A DNA stretch of 64,000 bases from Endocalyx cinctus. Lineage: Eukaryota > Ascomycota > Sordariomycetes > Amphisphaeriales > Apiosporaceae. Made by a program: the position numbers and the translations under genes. The stretch covers positions 4,478,171 to 4,542,170 of the forward strand of contig BCKC01000002.1 of NCBI GenBank assembly GCA_001600455.1, read 5' to 3'. The notes beneath the pieces are model-generated. The model did no database searches. It was not told the DNA's origin and saw nothing but the letters and a program-made list of their open reading frames with translations. Position 1 is the first letter of the stretch; each line of letters begins with the position of its first letter. Below are positions 1 through 12,275 of this stretch, in pieces.

Positions 1-224
1 TGGGTGCTAGGGCTTGCGCGGGACGACCGATGGCATATCAAGAGATTAGTCTCGCTATGGCTAAGACGTTATGGTACTTTGACTTCGGGATGAGCGATGC
101 GTCCAAAGTGGGAAAGATGGAGTTTCGTCTTAAGGATGTTTTCACTTCAACGCACGATGGTCCGTATCTTAAGTTCAGACCTAGGGGAGAGTATTCGAAA
201 GAGCTTGAGCGGGATGTGTCGTAG
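1..224 (+). CDS. Cytochrome P450, C-terminal end (5' part outside window)
   Basis: Haem-thiolate monooxygenase, normally anchored in the ER membrane and using a P450 reductase. The window opens inside the haem-binding loop: from base 3 the frame reads GARACAGRPMAYQEIS, where the Cys (bases 15-17) is the expected haem-iron ligand of the FxxGxRxCxG signature. The rest matches a fungal P450 C-terminus (AMAKTLWYFDF, then DVFTSTHDGPYLKFRPRGEY) and ends at TAG 222-224. About 73 codons are visible; some 400-450 residues must lie upstream. The ATG at base 30 is an internal Met inside the haem loop, not a start. The substrate cannot be told. The gene is probably intact to its natural stop. Confidence 0.85.
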   Translation, partial: GARACAGRPMAYQEISLAMAKTLWYFDFGMSDASKVGKMEFRLKDVFTSTHDGPYLKFRPRGEYSKELERDVS

Positions 225-3200
225 TCTCTTCAGTATGGCTATACACTTAAAGATTATCTATGTTTCTTTTCTAAAACGGGTTTTAGTACCTGTCGTGAAT
301 TGAACGAAATGATAAATAAAAAGATCATAGGATAAATGTCTATCATTTGCGATAACCAAAATCATGACCTGACCTTATCAACTCTACTAGATATAAACCT
401 TGTAATATATCATACATAACAGTTACCACGGCCTACACGTCCTTATGAGATTTAATGTTGGAATATTGGTAGTTAATAATCTACTAACGTACGACCAAGT
501 TACTAGAAACACTGTCTACGAGTCGAGTGGTTTTATCATTTAAGGGTAATATCACCTCCTCGTACAAAAAACAATATACTTAATAAATTTTTTTTTTCAT
601 ACACTCTTAAGTGTACTCTGTATTTCGAAGAACAGTAATCAATTGCCGACCGGGATCGATTAATGTACCAATACTTCAAGACCGGAACCATACCATTGTG
701 TATTACAACCGTTGATACCTCCGGCTACAACGATCATTATCTTGAATGTTGGGTATTATGATATCGCGGATAGTTCAACGGAATTCATTCTATTCTATGA
801 TGGATGTTACGAAAGGTAAAGTAGTATCAGGTAAACTTGGCAGAGATGCATCTCGTCCCTGCAGACACGCACTGAAGCCTTGGCTCAGCAATCCTCAGAT
901 CAATGAGCCACAAAGCTTGATAGTTTTTCTTGATTATGTAACTTACGAAGTGCAAGGGGGGAAAAAATAATACGATGGATTTTATTTTAATCGTCTTGAT
1001 TTGGACTCCTGCTTTGTGCATCGATTACCTCGGTCTAGCTGCCTCTACTTATATCACCTTCTACATACAGCATACACAGATCGTTTCATACGACGTTATG
1101 AGATCGCATTTATAGAAGGAGACACGTAATTGCCGCCACCTACTTCTCATCACTTTATTTTTTTTTAACCGCATAATTTGTCACCGTGTCTTTGGTATTG
1201 ATTATACAAGTGAATTGGATGACATTGGCGAGGGCTCACAGTTGGCAAACGCCTCCAAATTTAACAAGACCGGGTTGATAGATAAGTGGGATTGGAACCC
1301 CTGGTTTCATTTGGGAGAATCTACACGCATGTAGGGCCCCACGATAGAACCCTGTGTTTGCTTTTGTCCTATTCATTTCGCTTCCCACGAGGCGACTTCA
1401 TTTATATCAATGTTTAATTAATAAATGCTGATAGGTACCAGAGCGAATAGGAGCGACACACTGCCACACATCTTAATTCAACGACCTTTATGCTTAGAAT
1501 AATCAGTTTGCCTCTTCGCTACTAATATTACCCAAAATAATACGTTGAAAATTATGTACTTAATTATTTATTTACTTATGTTTTTTTTTTTTTTTTTTGT
1601 GTTCATTTCAACTTTCTTTTGAACAATCAACGGGATCCTCCGACGGATAAATTAGGTACCCCACGGGGCTCTTGGCGGAGACGTTGGTCGGATGAGACTG
1701 TATCTCTGAAGTCATAATAACATGGGATATTATACTAAGTATCCAATATCCATAGTACGTACATCGAGTTGAGTTCTCCGTAGAGTGAACCGTTGAGAGG
1801 TGACCCACCATAGCAGTTCGCGCGACCCGGTTTGCTTAGTTGCCGTTACCCGGTTTACTAGCTCTGCGGATCTACAGTCACAAGAGTCTCCAACTCAATC
1901 TGGAAGTTTATTTATTCTTCAGCATCATATTTAGATCCCGATATATTGGATAGGCTTAAGGAGACAAAGTCATGCAGTACAGTCAGAACAACAAGCCTTG
2001 ATCTAAAAATAACCTTCTCTCGAGTTTTCTTATCTGACATATTTGACAATGAAGTAGATATATCGAGCTGCTGCCTGAAAAAAATAAATACAGGCATGAT
2101 AACGAAGTAATCAGATGTTCTATTAACAGTACTTTTACATCCTTCAGCCCAGTCCTGAAGATCTATCCTTGTTTTTCATCTTAGCTGAAGTAAGATATTT
2201 TGATATCCGACACCGATAACCGCTACCGATAGCCGGTGAGAGATCTGACATTGATTGAATCACTCACGTACCGCTGCACCCCCCGCGTACGGGTCTTGGT
2301 CCGTAAGAAGAAGGTCTCGTTATTCTATGTAAATCTTTTTACTTTTTAAGTCGCAATTCATGTTCAAAAAGTGGGTGTCTGCGTCAACTCTTTATATGCA
2401 AGTGAGAAAAAACGTTTTCTCAACAAAGGGAGAATCTTGTCGTATCGATGCAAAATGTATGGAAAGGTTACACTACTTGTGGCCAATGTTGTGATTTAGT
2501 TTGCTGATGTTGCAATCGTTGTTTTTTACAATACCCAGCGCGTTATAGTCTAAGGTAGCCAATCCCGTCTCATATCGTGTGGCGCCCGAGATGCCCATTT
2601 AGGCAGTTCATAGCTGATTATGATCCTCCTGTACCACCACCCGGTTCTTCACTTGAAAAAGGAAGCTAATTTTACCTTGTATAATCTTGAGAGCCCTGCA
2701 AAAGCTATCGCTTGGCCTTGTCACCCTGTACGGGCATGTTTTAACGTGTGCAAAGAGCCAAGTTATGCAGACCATGTATTAGCAGTAACTGTCTGGTAAA
2801 AGAAGATATTCTCCCTGGCAATAAATTTAGCATCTAAGTACCCATAGTAGGATCATACTGCCACGGCATCTACTTATCTGATGTGAAAACTTGTTAAATT
2901 TTGGTAAAATACAAAGATAATTACAAGATCGATATAACTTTGGTTCGGCGATCTTCCTGCCTGACAGGCAATTTTCCTTATTGGTGCCCCTGATTTCTCC
3001 AGGCGCGCTCGCCGGGAGAGGGTCCTATTTCGTGTCTGGTACCATTGATTCTCTCTCGGAAGTGGGCTCACTTCCCTTGCGAGAAGATACTTCGTTATCA
3101 CTGTCCACGTCATCCGGCTTTCTCCAAAGGTCGGGGTCCCGGTAGGGAGAACCGGGTTGTAGTACAGATGGTATAGCTGAGGTGATAATACAACCTTGTT

Positions 3201-3435
3201 CGAACCTCCGAATTTAAACACAAGTGGAGCCGCGCCCCTAATAACCTACCCCAAGCGACTAGCTGCGGCACGGCTATCAAGTGGATATCGCATGCTTTTC
3301 TTTTTCTATAAGATGACGGTCTCACCTCGATCTCAAGATGATAAAAAAGAAGTTCTCTCTCTTAACCCAGAGGCGACAAACAGAAGAAGTCAATTAGCAG
3401 GATAACAGGACGACAGAGTTCTAGTACCTGAAAAC
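225..3435. other. Intergenic, no gene recognised
   Basis: About 3.2 kb of AT-rich sequence with homopolymer T runs (for example 1579-1599). The open frames are short, have no recognisable domain and no exon-intron logic. One short frame around 1167-1334 reads like protein by eye but has no start and no family match that I know. The last few hundred bases should contain the promoter of the sulfotransferase-like gene. Confidence 0.5.
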
Positions 3436-5247
3436 ATGGCTTCCTTCCTTCTTTCCACACTTCTTGCCAGTGGCGCTGCCGCCGCAACTTACTTCGTTGA
3501 CGACTACGATGGCTACATGGCGGGCGCGTACGGTACTTCCCCTAACGTGACCTTCAAGTCGACCACGTTGAAGCAGCCTTTGTTCCAGCTCAGTCGTGAC
3601 GAGAGCTTGAGCGGTTTAAAGGATGGATATCTCATAAGTACGCACAGTCTCTCAAACACGTGCTTGCTCACTGACGACCTAAGCTATTGACACTTTGTTG
3701 GTAGCTTGATGCGTCGTGGGGGAGATAGAAAGAAACTGACTAATGACACTCGTTCTATAGTGGCTCCGCAAGTCTCAGACCAAAGTGCCGGTCCTATGAT
3801 TATCGATGGTGACGACTTTAGCATGGTTTATGCTGGCCCGCAGCCCATGGGAGCGGGCGATTCCGGCATCCAAACCCTGTTTGGAGAACCCGTGATCACC
3901 ACCTTCGCCTCGACCTTGGGATCGGTCTCGTACAGCTACTGCTACATCTTCTCGAGCGAGTATGAGCTGCTCTACAACTTCACGACCATCGCCGCCCCCG
4001 TGCTGGCTGACGGTCACGAGCTATCTATCACGCCTGACAACACCGCCATCGTTTCGGCTTACGTACCTATCACGTGGGATCTCACCAGCGTCGGCGGTAC
4101 CGTGAACGACACTCTGCTTGATAGCTGCTTCGAAGAGGTGGACTTCGTCAACAACGTGTCCGTCTTCTACTGGTGCGCTTCGGACCACTTCGACCCGGCC
4201 CTATCCGTGACGAGCTACAACGGACGACCCCTCGCCAACACGGTCCAAACCGACGCCACCACCGAAGAGGGCGTCCGTCTCGACAAGGTCCTCAGCACCC
4301 GCCAGTTCCCCGGCGGCCCCGGCGGCGGTGGCGGCGGTGCCCAAGGGTGGGACGCGTACCACATCAACTCGATCGAGAAGACGCCCGACGGCAACTACCT
4401 CGTGTCTCTCCGCCACCTGGTCTGCACCCTGATCGACGGCACGACCGGCGAGCCGATCTGGATGCTCAGCGGCCCGCTGAACGAGTTCGAGTCCGTCTCG
4501 GAGCAGAACGCGACCGACTTCAGCCTGCAGCACCACATCCGGTTCCACAACGACATGACGGAGCTCACCATCTTCGACAACCGCATGTCCGACGAGTCGC
4601 GCGGCTTGCACATCGCCATCGACGCCGAGGCCAAGACCGCCGAGGTCATCACTTCGGCCTGGCACCCTAGGGAGGTCTTCACCGGCGCTATGGGCAGCGC
4701 GGTCCTCATGCCCGAGGACAAGCTGCTCACCGGCTTCGGCACCTCGCCCACTTTCCTGGAGACCGACGTTGACGGTAATGTCCTCACCGAGGGCTGGATG
4801 GGTGTCGAGGGTGGCAGTGGTGGCGGCGGCGGTGGCGGCGGCGGTGGTGGCCAATACCGTATCTTCTGGGTTCCCAAATCCGACTGGGTTGGTAACCCTA
4901 CTACTAGCCCGGATATCGCGGTAGAGGACGACATCGCCTACGTCAGCTGGAATGGTGCGACCGAGGTCACAACTTGGGCTATCGTAAGTTTTTTTTTTCT
5001 AACTATCCAAATTTCCTCCCCTACGTGACTATAATCAACTAAACTGACATGATGCGAAATCCAGTACGCTGCCTCGGGTGAGTTGATCACCACAGCTTCC
5101 AAGAGCGGATTCGAGACCGAGATCGACATGTCTTCCCTCGGTGTCACTGGAGAAGTGTACGCCGAAGGTTTGGATGCCTCCGGTGCTTCCCTTGGAACGA
5201 CTACTACGGTCGCTGTTTCCAAGCGTTCAATGCCTTTCAGAGCCTAA
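3436..5247 (+). CDS. Arylsulfotransferase (ASST) family protein, secreted
   Basis: Fungal member of the arylsulfotransferase-like beta-propeller family. Proposed exons are 3436-3637, 3761-4983 and 5065-5247, giving 535 residues; the frame closes exactly, with codon 68 rebuilt as ATG across intron 1. Residues 1-16 form a signal peptide. Family hallmarks are the SGLKDGYLI...APQ stretch, WDAYHINSIEKTPDGNYLVSLRH and GTTGEPIWMLSG, followed by HHIRFHN and a C-terminal domain starting near VSWNGATEV. The family normally transfers sulfate between phenols in bacteria, but fungal members are uncharacterised and the activity is not assured. Two glycine runs (residues about 252-261 and 418-431) sit in loops and look like GGC/GGT codon expansions. 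Confidence 0.85.
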
Positions 5248-6350
5248 ATATGAACGCCCCAGGAATGAATATGAGGTTCTAAGAGCAATGGTAACCTATG
5301 ACCTCTAGTCCATTATACTCCAAATGTCGTTTCCTTTCGTCATACATTAAAATGTGTTCTTTTTGAATATCCCAGAATCAATAATTATGGTGGATGGATA
5401 TGTCGAGATATGTAAAGTGGTGGAATTTCCTATTTGTACATATTTCAACTCGTTGGAATAACCAACGTAGCTAACCTAAAAGTAAAGATATCTTTCATTC
5501 ATGAAATTCGGGTTGACTAAGCCTATTATTATACTTTCCGTTATTCAGCTGGCCCCACCCGAAGTACAGTCCCGTTCGAAGTATGTGTGCCACCATGCAT
5601 TGTGCCATGCCGTGACACTATTTCGTATATATATATATATATATATTTACTAAATCAGAACCATTTCCTTAACCCTGATCCTTTTCTAGTACCAATCTGA
5701 GGCCGTGGACAGTAGAGGTGGTAGTAGGACTGGTTCTTTACAGGGGTATTTCCAGTTCAATAGCTTCAGCTGGGCGTAGTTACCCCGCCAGCCCCGCCTT
5801 CATCCCCTTTTCGCATCTTGCTATCAGCAATCTCCGGACCTAGTAAACACAGCCCTGGGTCGCCAAAAAGTAATACTAGCATCAACTTCGCTGCCGCCTT
5901 AATATTGTTGCCACGGTGGTAGGTATACGTAATATGTAGTTCGTGTATGCCGTCGCGTAGCAGCTGAGGATATGTTCAATTGGCCGTCGCCTTAAAGTAG
6001 GCAACTAGGCACCTATCCCCACCGCGTGGACTAACGGGACTAATGGGGGACGTTGGTGGCTGTAAGCATAATTGCCCTGCTAGTTAGTACTTTGTTCTAT
6101 CAGGCAGTGCTAACGTACCAGTAACTAAATGGCATTCTTTCTAACCACCATGACTGAGGTTGTTTTTGTAGTATTTCTCAGTCTTTAATTATCAGACCCT
6201 AACTACTCTCTAGATGAGATTTCTCTTTACGTCAGATAGGAGTCATTCACCCTCCGGATAGACTTAAGGAAGTTGTACCGAGAAGTTTCCTGTCTAACTT
6301 ACAGACCAAACTGACCAAGACATTTTTTTTATTGACACGCTGCTCTCCAA
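5248..6350. other. Intergenic
   Basis: No gene seen. It holds the 3' end of the sulfotransferase-like gene, a (TA)n microsatellite at about 5626-5647, and the upstream region of the HET gene. Confidence 0.5.
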
Positions 6351-8556
6351 ATGCGCCAGCCCATATACCGATACGAAGCCTTACCAGGCGATGGCGGCTC
6401 GCACATACGGATCGCTACTATTCATCCCGCAGCGCACCTCGACGATGATATTCACGTGAGCCTTCGCGTGGAGAAGTTCCAAGTCGCCGACGATTCCTCC
6501 CCTAATAACAGCCTCGACGAGATTCCTTCCTACGAAGCCATGACGTATTGCTGGGGTCCGCAGGGAGACGGGGGCGACATCTTCGTGCGAAGCGCAACCG
6601 CCCGATCTGGTTCGTCGGAGCGCCACGTCGACGACGGCAGCGAGGGAACATGGCTGTCCGCGCAGCCGAATCTTCTTTCCGCGCTGCGGCATCTGCGGCA
6701 CGAAACCGAGCCGCGCGACATGTGGATCGACGCCATCTGCATAGACCAGGACGACGTGGTCCAGAAAGGTCCTCAGGTGGCGTTGATGGGCACGCTCTAC
6801 TCCCGGGCGGCCGCGGTGATCGTGTGGCTCGGCCCGGCCGCCGACGGAAGCGATAGGGCCATGGAGCTGATCCGAGACTGGGGCACGCAGTGGAGCTTCA
6901 GCATCTGGACCGGTCACCAGCCGGCGGCCGCGGCGGGACACCTCGGCGCGACCGCCGACCGCAACGCGCCGCTCGACTGTCGCGGGGCCGACTCGCTGGC
7001 CGTCTACCGGCTTTTCTGCCGCGACTGGTTCGAGCGCCTCTGGGTGCGGCAGGAGATCGGGCTCGCTAACGCCGGCGCGGCACGCGTGCAGTGCGGCTCC
7101 GCCGTCGTGCCGTGGCCGGTCTTCCGCAACGCCTGGGGCGCGCTGCACAACAAGCACACGGCCGACGAGGACACCGGCTTCAAGGCCCGGTTAGAGAGCC
7201 GCTTAGACCAGCTCTACGGAATGCTGTCGCAGGCGCCCGTCATCTGGCTGACGTGGGTGCGGGACTCGTTTGGCGACGCGCGGTGCTCGGATCCGAGGGA
7301 TCGGATTTACGCGATACGGTCGCTGATGGCGGATGATGAGGTCAAGAGGGCTATTAAGCCGGATTATACCAAGACGACGATTGTAAGTTGGATTTTCATC
7401 TCCTTCCATCTATTCGCATTTGTCATTCTTGCGTGTGTTTGAGCGTTCTTTGGCTAGGCTGCTGGCCCACGATCGATTGTTCCCGAATTACTCGTGAGAC
7501 TAGAAAAGAAAAAATTGCTGATTATGTACTTACTCACGAGTCTAGGAGGTGTATCAGCACGCGGCGATGTCTTATTTGCGCGGCGACTCGGACGGTGACC
7601 TGGGTATCCTTGAAGATTGCCGCCTACATCCGGGTTGGCAGGGCCCCAGCTGGGTACCGGACTGGTCCCACTCGGTGCACACGATCGTAGCGCTAGGTAA
7701 GAAGCGCGCGACCTGCAACTTGCTGCCGCGGACCCGGGTCTGGGAGCTCGTCGGAACCAGCACGCTTCGCATCCGCGGCGTTTTCGTTGCCGAGGTAGCT
7801 GGCGTCTACTCTCTACCATCTCTCGGCGATGTCCGCGACATGCTAGCGAGCGACCCTCGCGGGATGGAGGATCCGTACCCGTGCGGCGGCTCGGTTCTGG
7901 ACGCGTACTGCCGAGCCCTGTGCGACGACCGCTTCACGCACAACGACCTCTCTGTGAGGGGGGTTCGCCGGCCGGATTTTGCGGCCGTGCACGATCAGCT
8001 GCTCCGGCTTCTTCGGGCGGAAGAAACGGAGGCGGAAACGCCGGCTTGGGCTTGGCTGAAGAAGATGCTTACCGGCCGCGCGCTCCTGCGCACTGCTTCG
8101 GGCCTCGTCGGTCTCGCGGAGAATGTGGCCGGCTGTTTTCAGCCGGGCGATGAGATCTACGCCGTCTTCGGGTGCAAACATTTACTTGCCCTGCGGCCCC
8201 TGCGAGGCGGTCACGATGAGCAGGGTGCGCGGCGTCATCAGTTAAGGGGTTACTGCCACCTGGAGGGAGCCAACTTTGGCGAACCTGTTCTCGGGCCCCT
8301 CCCGCCGCATATTCGCCCCGTCTTGGCGGAACTCACGATGCCAGATGGCAAAAGACTGAACTGGGTCTTTCAGGACACCCGCACCGGTGAGGTGGTTTGC
8401 GAGGACCCTCGGCTTGTGTCTCTTGGTCTTGATATGGCCGAGTATCGAAAGGCCTTGGAACGGGAGAATTTGTCTTGGTTGCGTGTGGACCCAGATGTGC
8501 TAGAGAATCGTTTAGCAGCTAGGGGGGTTCGCGTTCAGATCCTTGATCTGGTTTAG
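6351..8556 (+). CDS. HET-domain protein (heterokaryon incompatibility type)
   Basis: Exons 6351-7382 and 7546-8556 (intron 163 nt, GTAAGT donor, phase 0) give 680 residues. The N-terminal third is a HET domain: a YEAMTYCWG block near residues 62-70, LLSALRHLR, MWIDAICIDQ, then QVALMGTLYSRAAAVIVWLG. After it come WFERLWVRQEIGLA and a typical fungal C-terminal region (DPRDRIYAIRSL, KPDYTK, WVPDWS). HET proteins trigger cell death when genetically different hyphae fuse, or act as general stress and innate-immunity-like effectors. The partner is unknown. The exons are much richer in GC than the flanks. There is no transmembrane segment or STAND NTPase in this protein. Confidence 0.9.
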
Positions 8557-9156
8557 CGGCCACGTTATTAGCACCTTACGCGTTGCGACTATGGTTCCGA
8601 CGTGCACAGAGTACGCCAAGTACTTCTCGAATGGCTATTTTTGAATATGAGTAATTCGACGCGACGCGAGCCCGGATGCGGAGGCCGCACCAGGACGTTG
8701 ATACGGATTTTAGTGGAGGCGGTGATGGGTCCGGTATTCCGCTTGCTTCCAGTATGAAGTGTATATGTAGCCATGTAAAGTTGTAAAGTTAGGTGAAATG
8801 CGCTTGGAGTGGAATCGGAAAGATGTAATCTAGAAAACGCGATTGACGGACGGTTTATTTATAAGATGATTATTTACTGGGGTCTCGATGCAACTAAACA
8901 GTTTAGCTGCGTAACGGAGTCATATCACTGCAACTTATTGATTCCAAGGTTCAGCTCTACCTCTCGTTAGCCTAGTGCTATAATGGCATATACGATATAT
9001 CAAGGCAAACGTGACATGAAGTAGGTAAGTTTTGGTGATATCGGGCTCGTGCGCGAGCTATTTTGGCGATAGCCTGCCCGGCTCACCCCGGCTCAGGATC
9101 ATGTAAGACAAAGGAAATTGCTAAGGGCAACTTTCGGGTGTGATAATTATCTATTC
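8557..9156. other. Intergenic between convergent HET genes
   Basis: No gene seen. It contains one copy of a dispersed repeat (9018-9078) whose relatives lie at 63.3 and 63.7 kb. Confidence 0.5.
9018..9078 (+). repeat. Dispersed repeat, copy A
   Basis: About 61 bp, closely matching 63651-63711 on the same strand; its first 30 bp also match 63274-63303 on the minus strand with about two differences. The core carries the hairpin-like sequence GCTAT-TTTGGCG-ATAGC. Probably the end of a degraded transposable element. Confidence 0.6.
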
Positions 9157-11490
9157 TTACACAATTCTAAATTCTTTCCAACTTAAATTTTCGACGTCGA
9201 AGAACTCGGTGTGATCAAGATAGGGATGATCATACAAGACTAAACAACCAATTCTCTGAGAAAGCCCGTTGTCGAGTTGCTCTACGATTAGCAGAAATCT
9301 TACGTGCGAAAAGCCACCATTACCAGAGTAATCGCCAAGAAACAAACAATACCAACGGCCGCTCTCAAGGTTTTCGAAAAATTCGAAGGGGTCGAAATTG
9401 GGGGGCTGGCAACTATCCCACAGCCTGTGACGACCTAATTTCCAGTTCGACCAGTCATGTGGATCCCAAACCGGCTCGGAGAGGTCCACAGAACCCTGCT
9501 GGGACGGGCTCCTAGATAAGACCGAAAGTTTCTTCGTGCCCTTTCTTAATATAGTGTATACCCCCTCCGTGTCATCCCAATCATGAGTATTCCCATCCTC
9601 TTCGTCATGAGTACTCTCGTTCTCTTCCTCATGCGTACTCTCATCTTCTTCCTCGTGAGTGTCCTCTTCCTCGTGAGTGTCCTCTTCCTCTTCCTCGCTT
9701 CCCTGCTGATCTGTATCTAGAGAAAAAGTAGAAAAGTGAGCCGAGCCGTTGTCACTTGGTTCCCTTGTCGTGCCTGTCCGCAGTTGAAACATAGATCGTG
9801 GTACTAATCGAGCTTCGAAGCAAACAGCCACCTTCGCTCCATGTTGTTGATGACAGCTGTCCGAGTTGAAGGATTTTAGATAGTCTTCCATGGAACTTTG
9901 ACACCCATCTTCTTCGAACCGAATATTCCTCATTGATTGTCTTATGTCTTCATATTTATATATCCACCTTGCCATCCAATTTACAGTGCCATCCCATCCT
10001 GCCCAAGTCCAGGAAGGAAACTGGGACCTGCGACGAGGTGTAGTGCCTTCAACGTGAAACCAGGAGAGAGCATAGAACATATATGCCCCTAATTTATCTG
10101 TTCCAAACAAAGAGGGCATGTATGGTATACCAAATAAGTGATGTGCACTTCGATCGCTGTTCCGAAGATAGCGTGAAATACCAGCAAAAGCATTCAGGGC
10201 GTCGCTATCGAAAGTCAAGTGCCGCTTGGTATATTCTGCAATAACGTCGAAAAATCTCCCAAAGCATTTGACAGCATCATTATCCTCAATCAGTGTATTG
10301 ATAGGGTATGATAGAAGTCGTGTGTGCAAGCCAGGAGGGATTGACTTAGTCATAGAAGGGTCTTGAGGCACACTTAGGATATCCATGATCTCTAAACCAC
10401 CCAATGCTTCCATCCAACTCCCATTTACGCATTCAAACCAGCACTGGTGATCTGTGAATATGAGACGGCGACGCGAAAGAAGACCTTCTTGAAAAGTCCA
10501 TCCCCTGGTCCACCAACGGGATTCTTGAGCCTCCCGGACTGGATCAGGTCCGGTGCAGAGAATGGTGCAATAATCCAGCTCCAGTCTCTGCTGTTTCTTA
10601 CGTGGCGTGGTACCAATACCAGGAAGTCCGTAGTTCTCATCGTGACCTGCAGCGGAAATTATCGTCAGGTCTGCGCCACGATAGATCATATCCATCATCG
10701 CGATCTGATCCAGTTTATGGGTTCCGTTCCGTTGGTTTATGCAGTATTGATCGACCCATAAGTACCTATATCCAAGGCTTTTGGTGACCTCAATAGCGTG
10801 TTGTACCGTTTTTGATATGTGGCTTAGGACCCTCCCGGGCTCGGCATCACTCGGGGGCCCCCTTGACTCTGCATGGCCCCATACATAACTTAACGCCACC
10901 CACGCCATTCCCGGCGTCTCATCGCAAATCGTCAAAGTTTCACAATCGATGACTTTCATACCCGGGACTGACTCAATCTTCTCACCACAGGGACCGCCGT
11001 GGTTCTTCTTGCAATGCTGTAACCATAGCTTGGTTTTGGTGACGTCGAACGTCGCTGGAATCATCTGCGGCACGAATAGTCCTGCCTGCCGTTCCTTGGG
11101 CAAACATACGACGTATCCAACCTCTCCCTTTACAAATTTATAGTAATTCATATTTGAAGAATACATGCCTCGTGTCGAGAGCAAAATATGGCAATCTTCT
11201 ACTCCGTTTACATTCTTCAGAGCCCAAGGACAGTTTTGGAGGAAGGACATGGCTTTTAGGACATAAGAGTCCCTAGAGGCAAACTCTCTGTCTCCTGGGT
11301 CGGACCACTCATCCTCACAGGGACATAGAGTTAAAGTTAAAATCTTGCAAAATGCGCAGTCTGGATTTGGTGAGATGTCAAATCGATCTACATCCCAGTC
11401 AAGCACAATTTCCTTAGAAATTTTGACTTTACTTTGATCAACGATCTCTCTGAAATCGATGGAGCGACAGGCCTCGCATAGGGAATCCAT
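9157..11490 (-). CDS. HET-domain protein with acidic tandem repeat
   Basis: Single exon, 777 residues. The N-terminus has paired cysteines (LCEACRSIDF, then CAFCKIL), as often precedes HET domains of this subfamily. The HET core is VALSYVWGHAES near residue 196, then YRYLWVDQYCINQ, MIYRGADLTIISAAG, SRWWTRGWTFQEGLLSRR and QCWFEC. Residues about 595-635 form an acidic low-complexity block of THEEED-like units (DNA about 9579-9705) that looks prone to length change. The C-terminus is a conserved extension without a known domain. It is convergent with the neighbouring HET gene but differs strongly from it, so the pair is not a recent duplication. The role is inferred as incompatibility or cell-death signalling. 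Confidence 0.9.
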   Translation of the reverse strand: MDSLCEACRSIDFREIVDQSKVKISKEIVLDWDVDRFDISPNPDCAFCKILTLTLCPCEDEWSDPGDREFASRDSYVLKAMSFLQNCPWALKNVNGVEDCHILLSTRGMYSSNMNYYKFVKGEVGYVVCLPKERQAGLFVPQMIPATFDVTKTKLWLQHCKKNHGGPCGEKIESVPGMKVIDCETLTICDETPGMAWVALSYVWGHAESRGPPSDAEPGRVLSHISKTVQHAIEVTKSLGYRYLWVDQYCINQRNGTHKLDQIAMMDMIYRGADLTIISAAGHDENYGLPGIGTTPRKKQQRLELDYCTILCTGPDPVREAQESRWWTRGWTFQEGLLSRRRLIFTDHQCWFECVNGSWMEALGGLEIMDILSVPQDPSMTKSIPPGLHTRLLSYPINTLIEDNDAVKCFGRFFDVIAEYTKRHLTFDSDALNAFAGISRYLRNSDRSAHHLFGIPYMPSLFGTDKLGAYMFYALSWFHVEGTTPRRRSQFPSWTWAGWDGTVNWMARWIYKYEDIRQSMRNIRFEEDGCQSSMEDYLKSFNSDSCHQQHGAKVAVCFEARLVPRSMFQLRTGTTREPSDNGSAHFSTFSLDTDQQGSEEEEEDTHEEEDTHEEEDESTHEEENESTHDEEDGNTHDWDDTEGVYTILRKGTKKLSVLSRSPSQQGSVDLSEPVWDPHDWSNWKLGRHRLWDSCQPPNFDPFEFFENLESGRWYCLFLGDYSGNGGFSHVRFLLIVEQLDNGLSQRIGCLVLYDHPYLDHTEFFDVENLSWKEFRIV
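9579..9705 (-). repeat. In-frame acidic minisatellite in the HET gene
   Basis: Degenerate tandem units encoding variations on THEEED and ESTHEEE, on the minus strand, read in frame within the 777-residue HET protein. Unit length varies between 15 and 24 bp. Confidence 0.7.
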
Positions 11491-12275
11491 AGTTGCCTTT
11501 GAGATGAATTATAAACCAAAACACTTAGAATGACACCATCTCATATAGACAGCCAAGCACTTAGACAGTTGACTCTGCTATAGCCCAGCCTGGACTAGAC
11601 AATATTACATGTATTATGGTTGCTGGTAAGGAGATTCTGATTCCCCCTCATTTCCACTAAAACCCCGCCTTCTGGGCCCACTCAGTCCATGTCAGACTGT
11701 CAACCCTAATTCTCCGATGGACTAAGCCATATTAATTATTACATGGTATATTATATCCATGGATATCATATACATAGAATAAGTTACCATATTATTTTTA
11801 ACTCACCTTGCGTATACAAGCTCAAGAGAGTCTATCTAATAAACAAACCTGATTATGGTTGAAGTTGTTATTCCTACTATCTGCCTGTAGTCTCTGCATT
11901 TGTAATAACGTGCGAGGGAAACCATCTAATGGACAAAACCTTGTATGAAACTATTTATTTGCATTTTCCTGATACAGATATACCATCATGAGACATGGGA
12001 TATATAACACACTAGATCCCAGCATAGACTCCACACAATCTGACTTCCAGACAGTCAGTAACAGTCACAAGAAGTCGGCATCATCTTAGGAGCTGGTCAA
12101 AGGATAGGCAGGAACAGTATCGTATAATTTAGTAACTCTTCCACATCCTAGACTATGGTAGGTGAGCATACTATTTATGAAAAATGTATAAACTTTTCAT
12201 CAAATTTGTTCAAATTTGAAATAAAAAAAAAAAAAAGGGGGGGGGGGGATCAATCCGAGAAATATCTATTGTATT
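11491..12275. other. Intergenic with A14/G12 tract
   Basis: No gene seen. Upstream of the HET gene and downstream of the DUF3176 gene. A run of about 14 A followed by 12 G lies at 12223-12248, close to the DUF3176 stop codon; it may be error-prone in sequencing. Confidence 0.5.

Noticed and set aside
1167..1334. Open stretch reading as acidic/Trp-rich protein
   Set aside because: No start codon or acceptor that makes sense and no family recognised.
4201..4934. Long minus-strand and alternative-frame ORFs inside the sulfotransferase-like gene
   Set aside because: Shadows of GC-rich coding sequence; the sense frame has clear domains.
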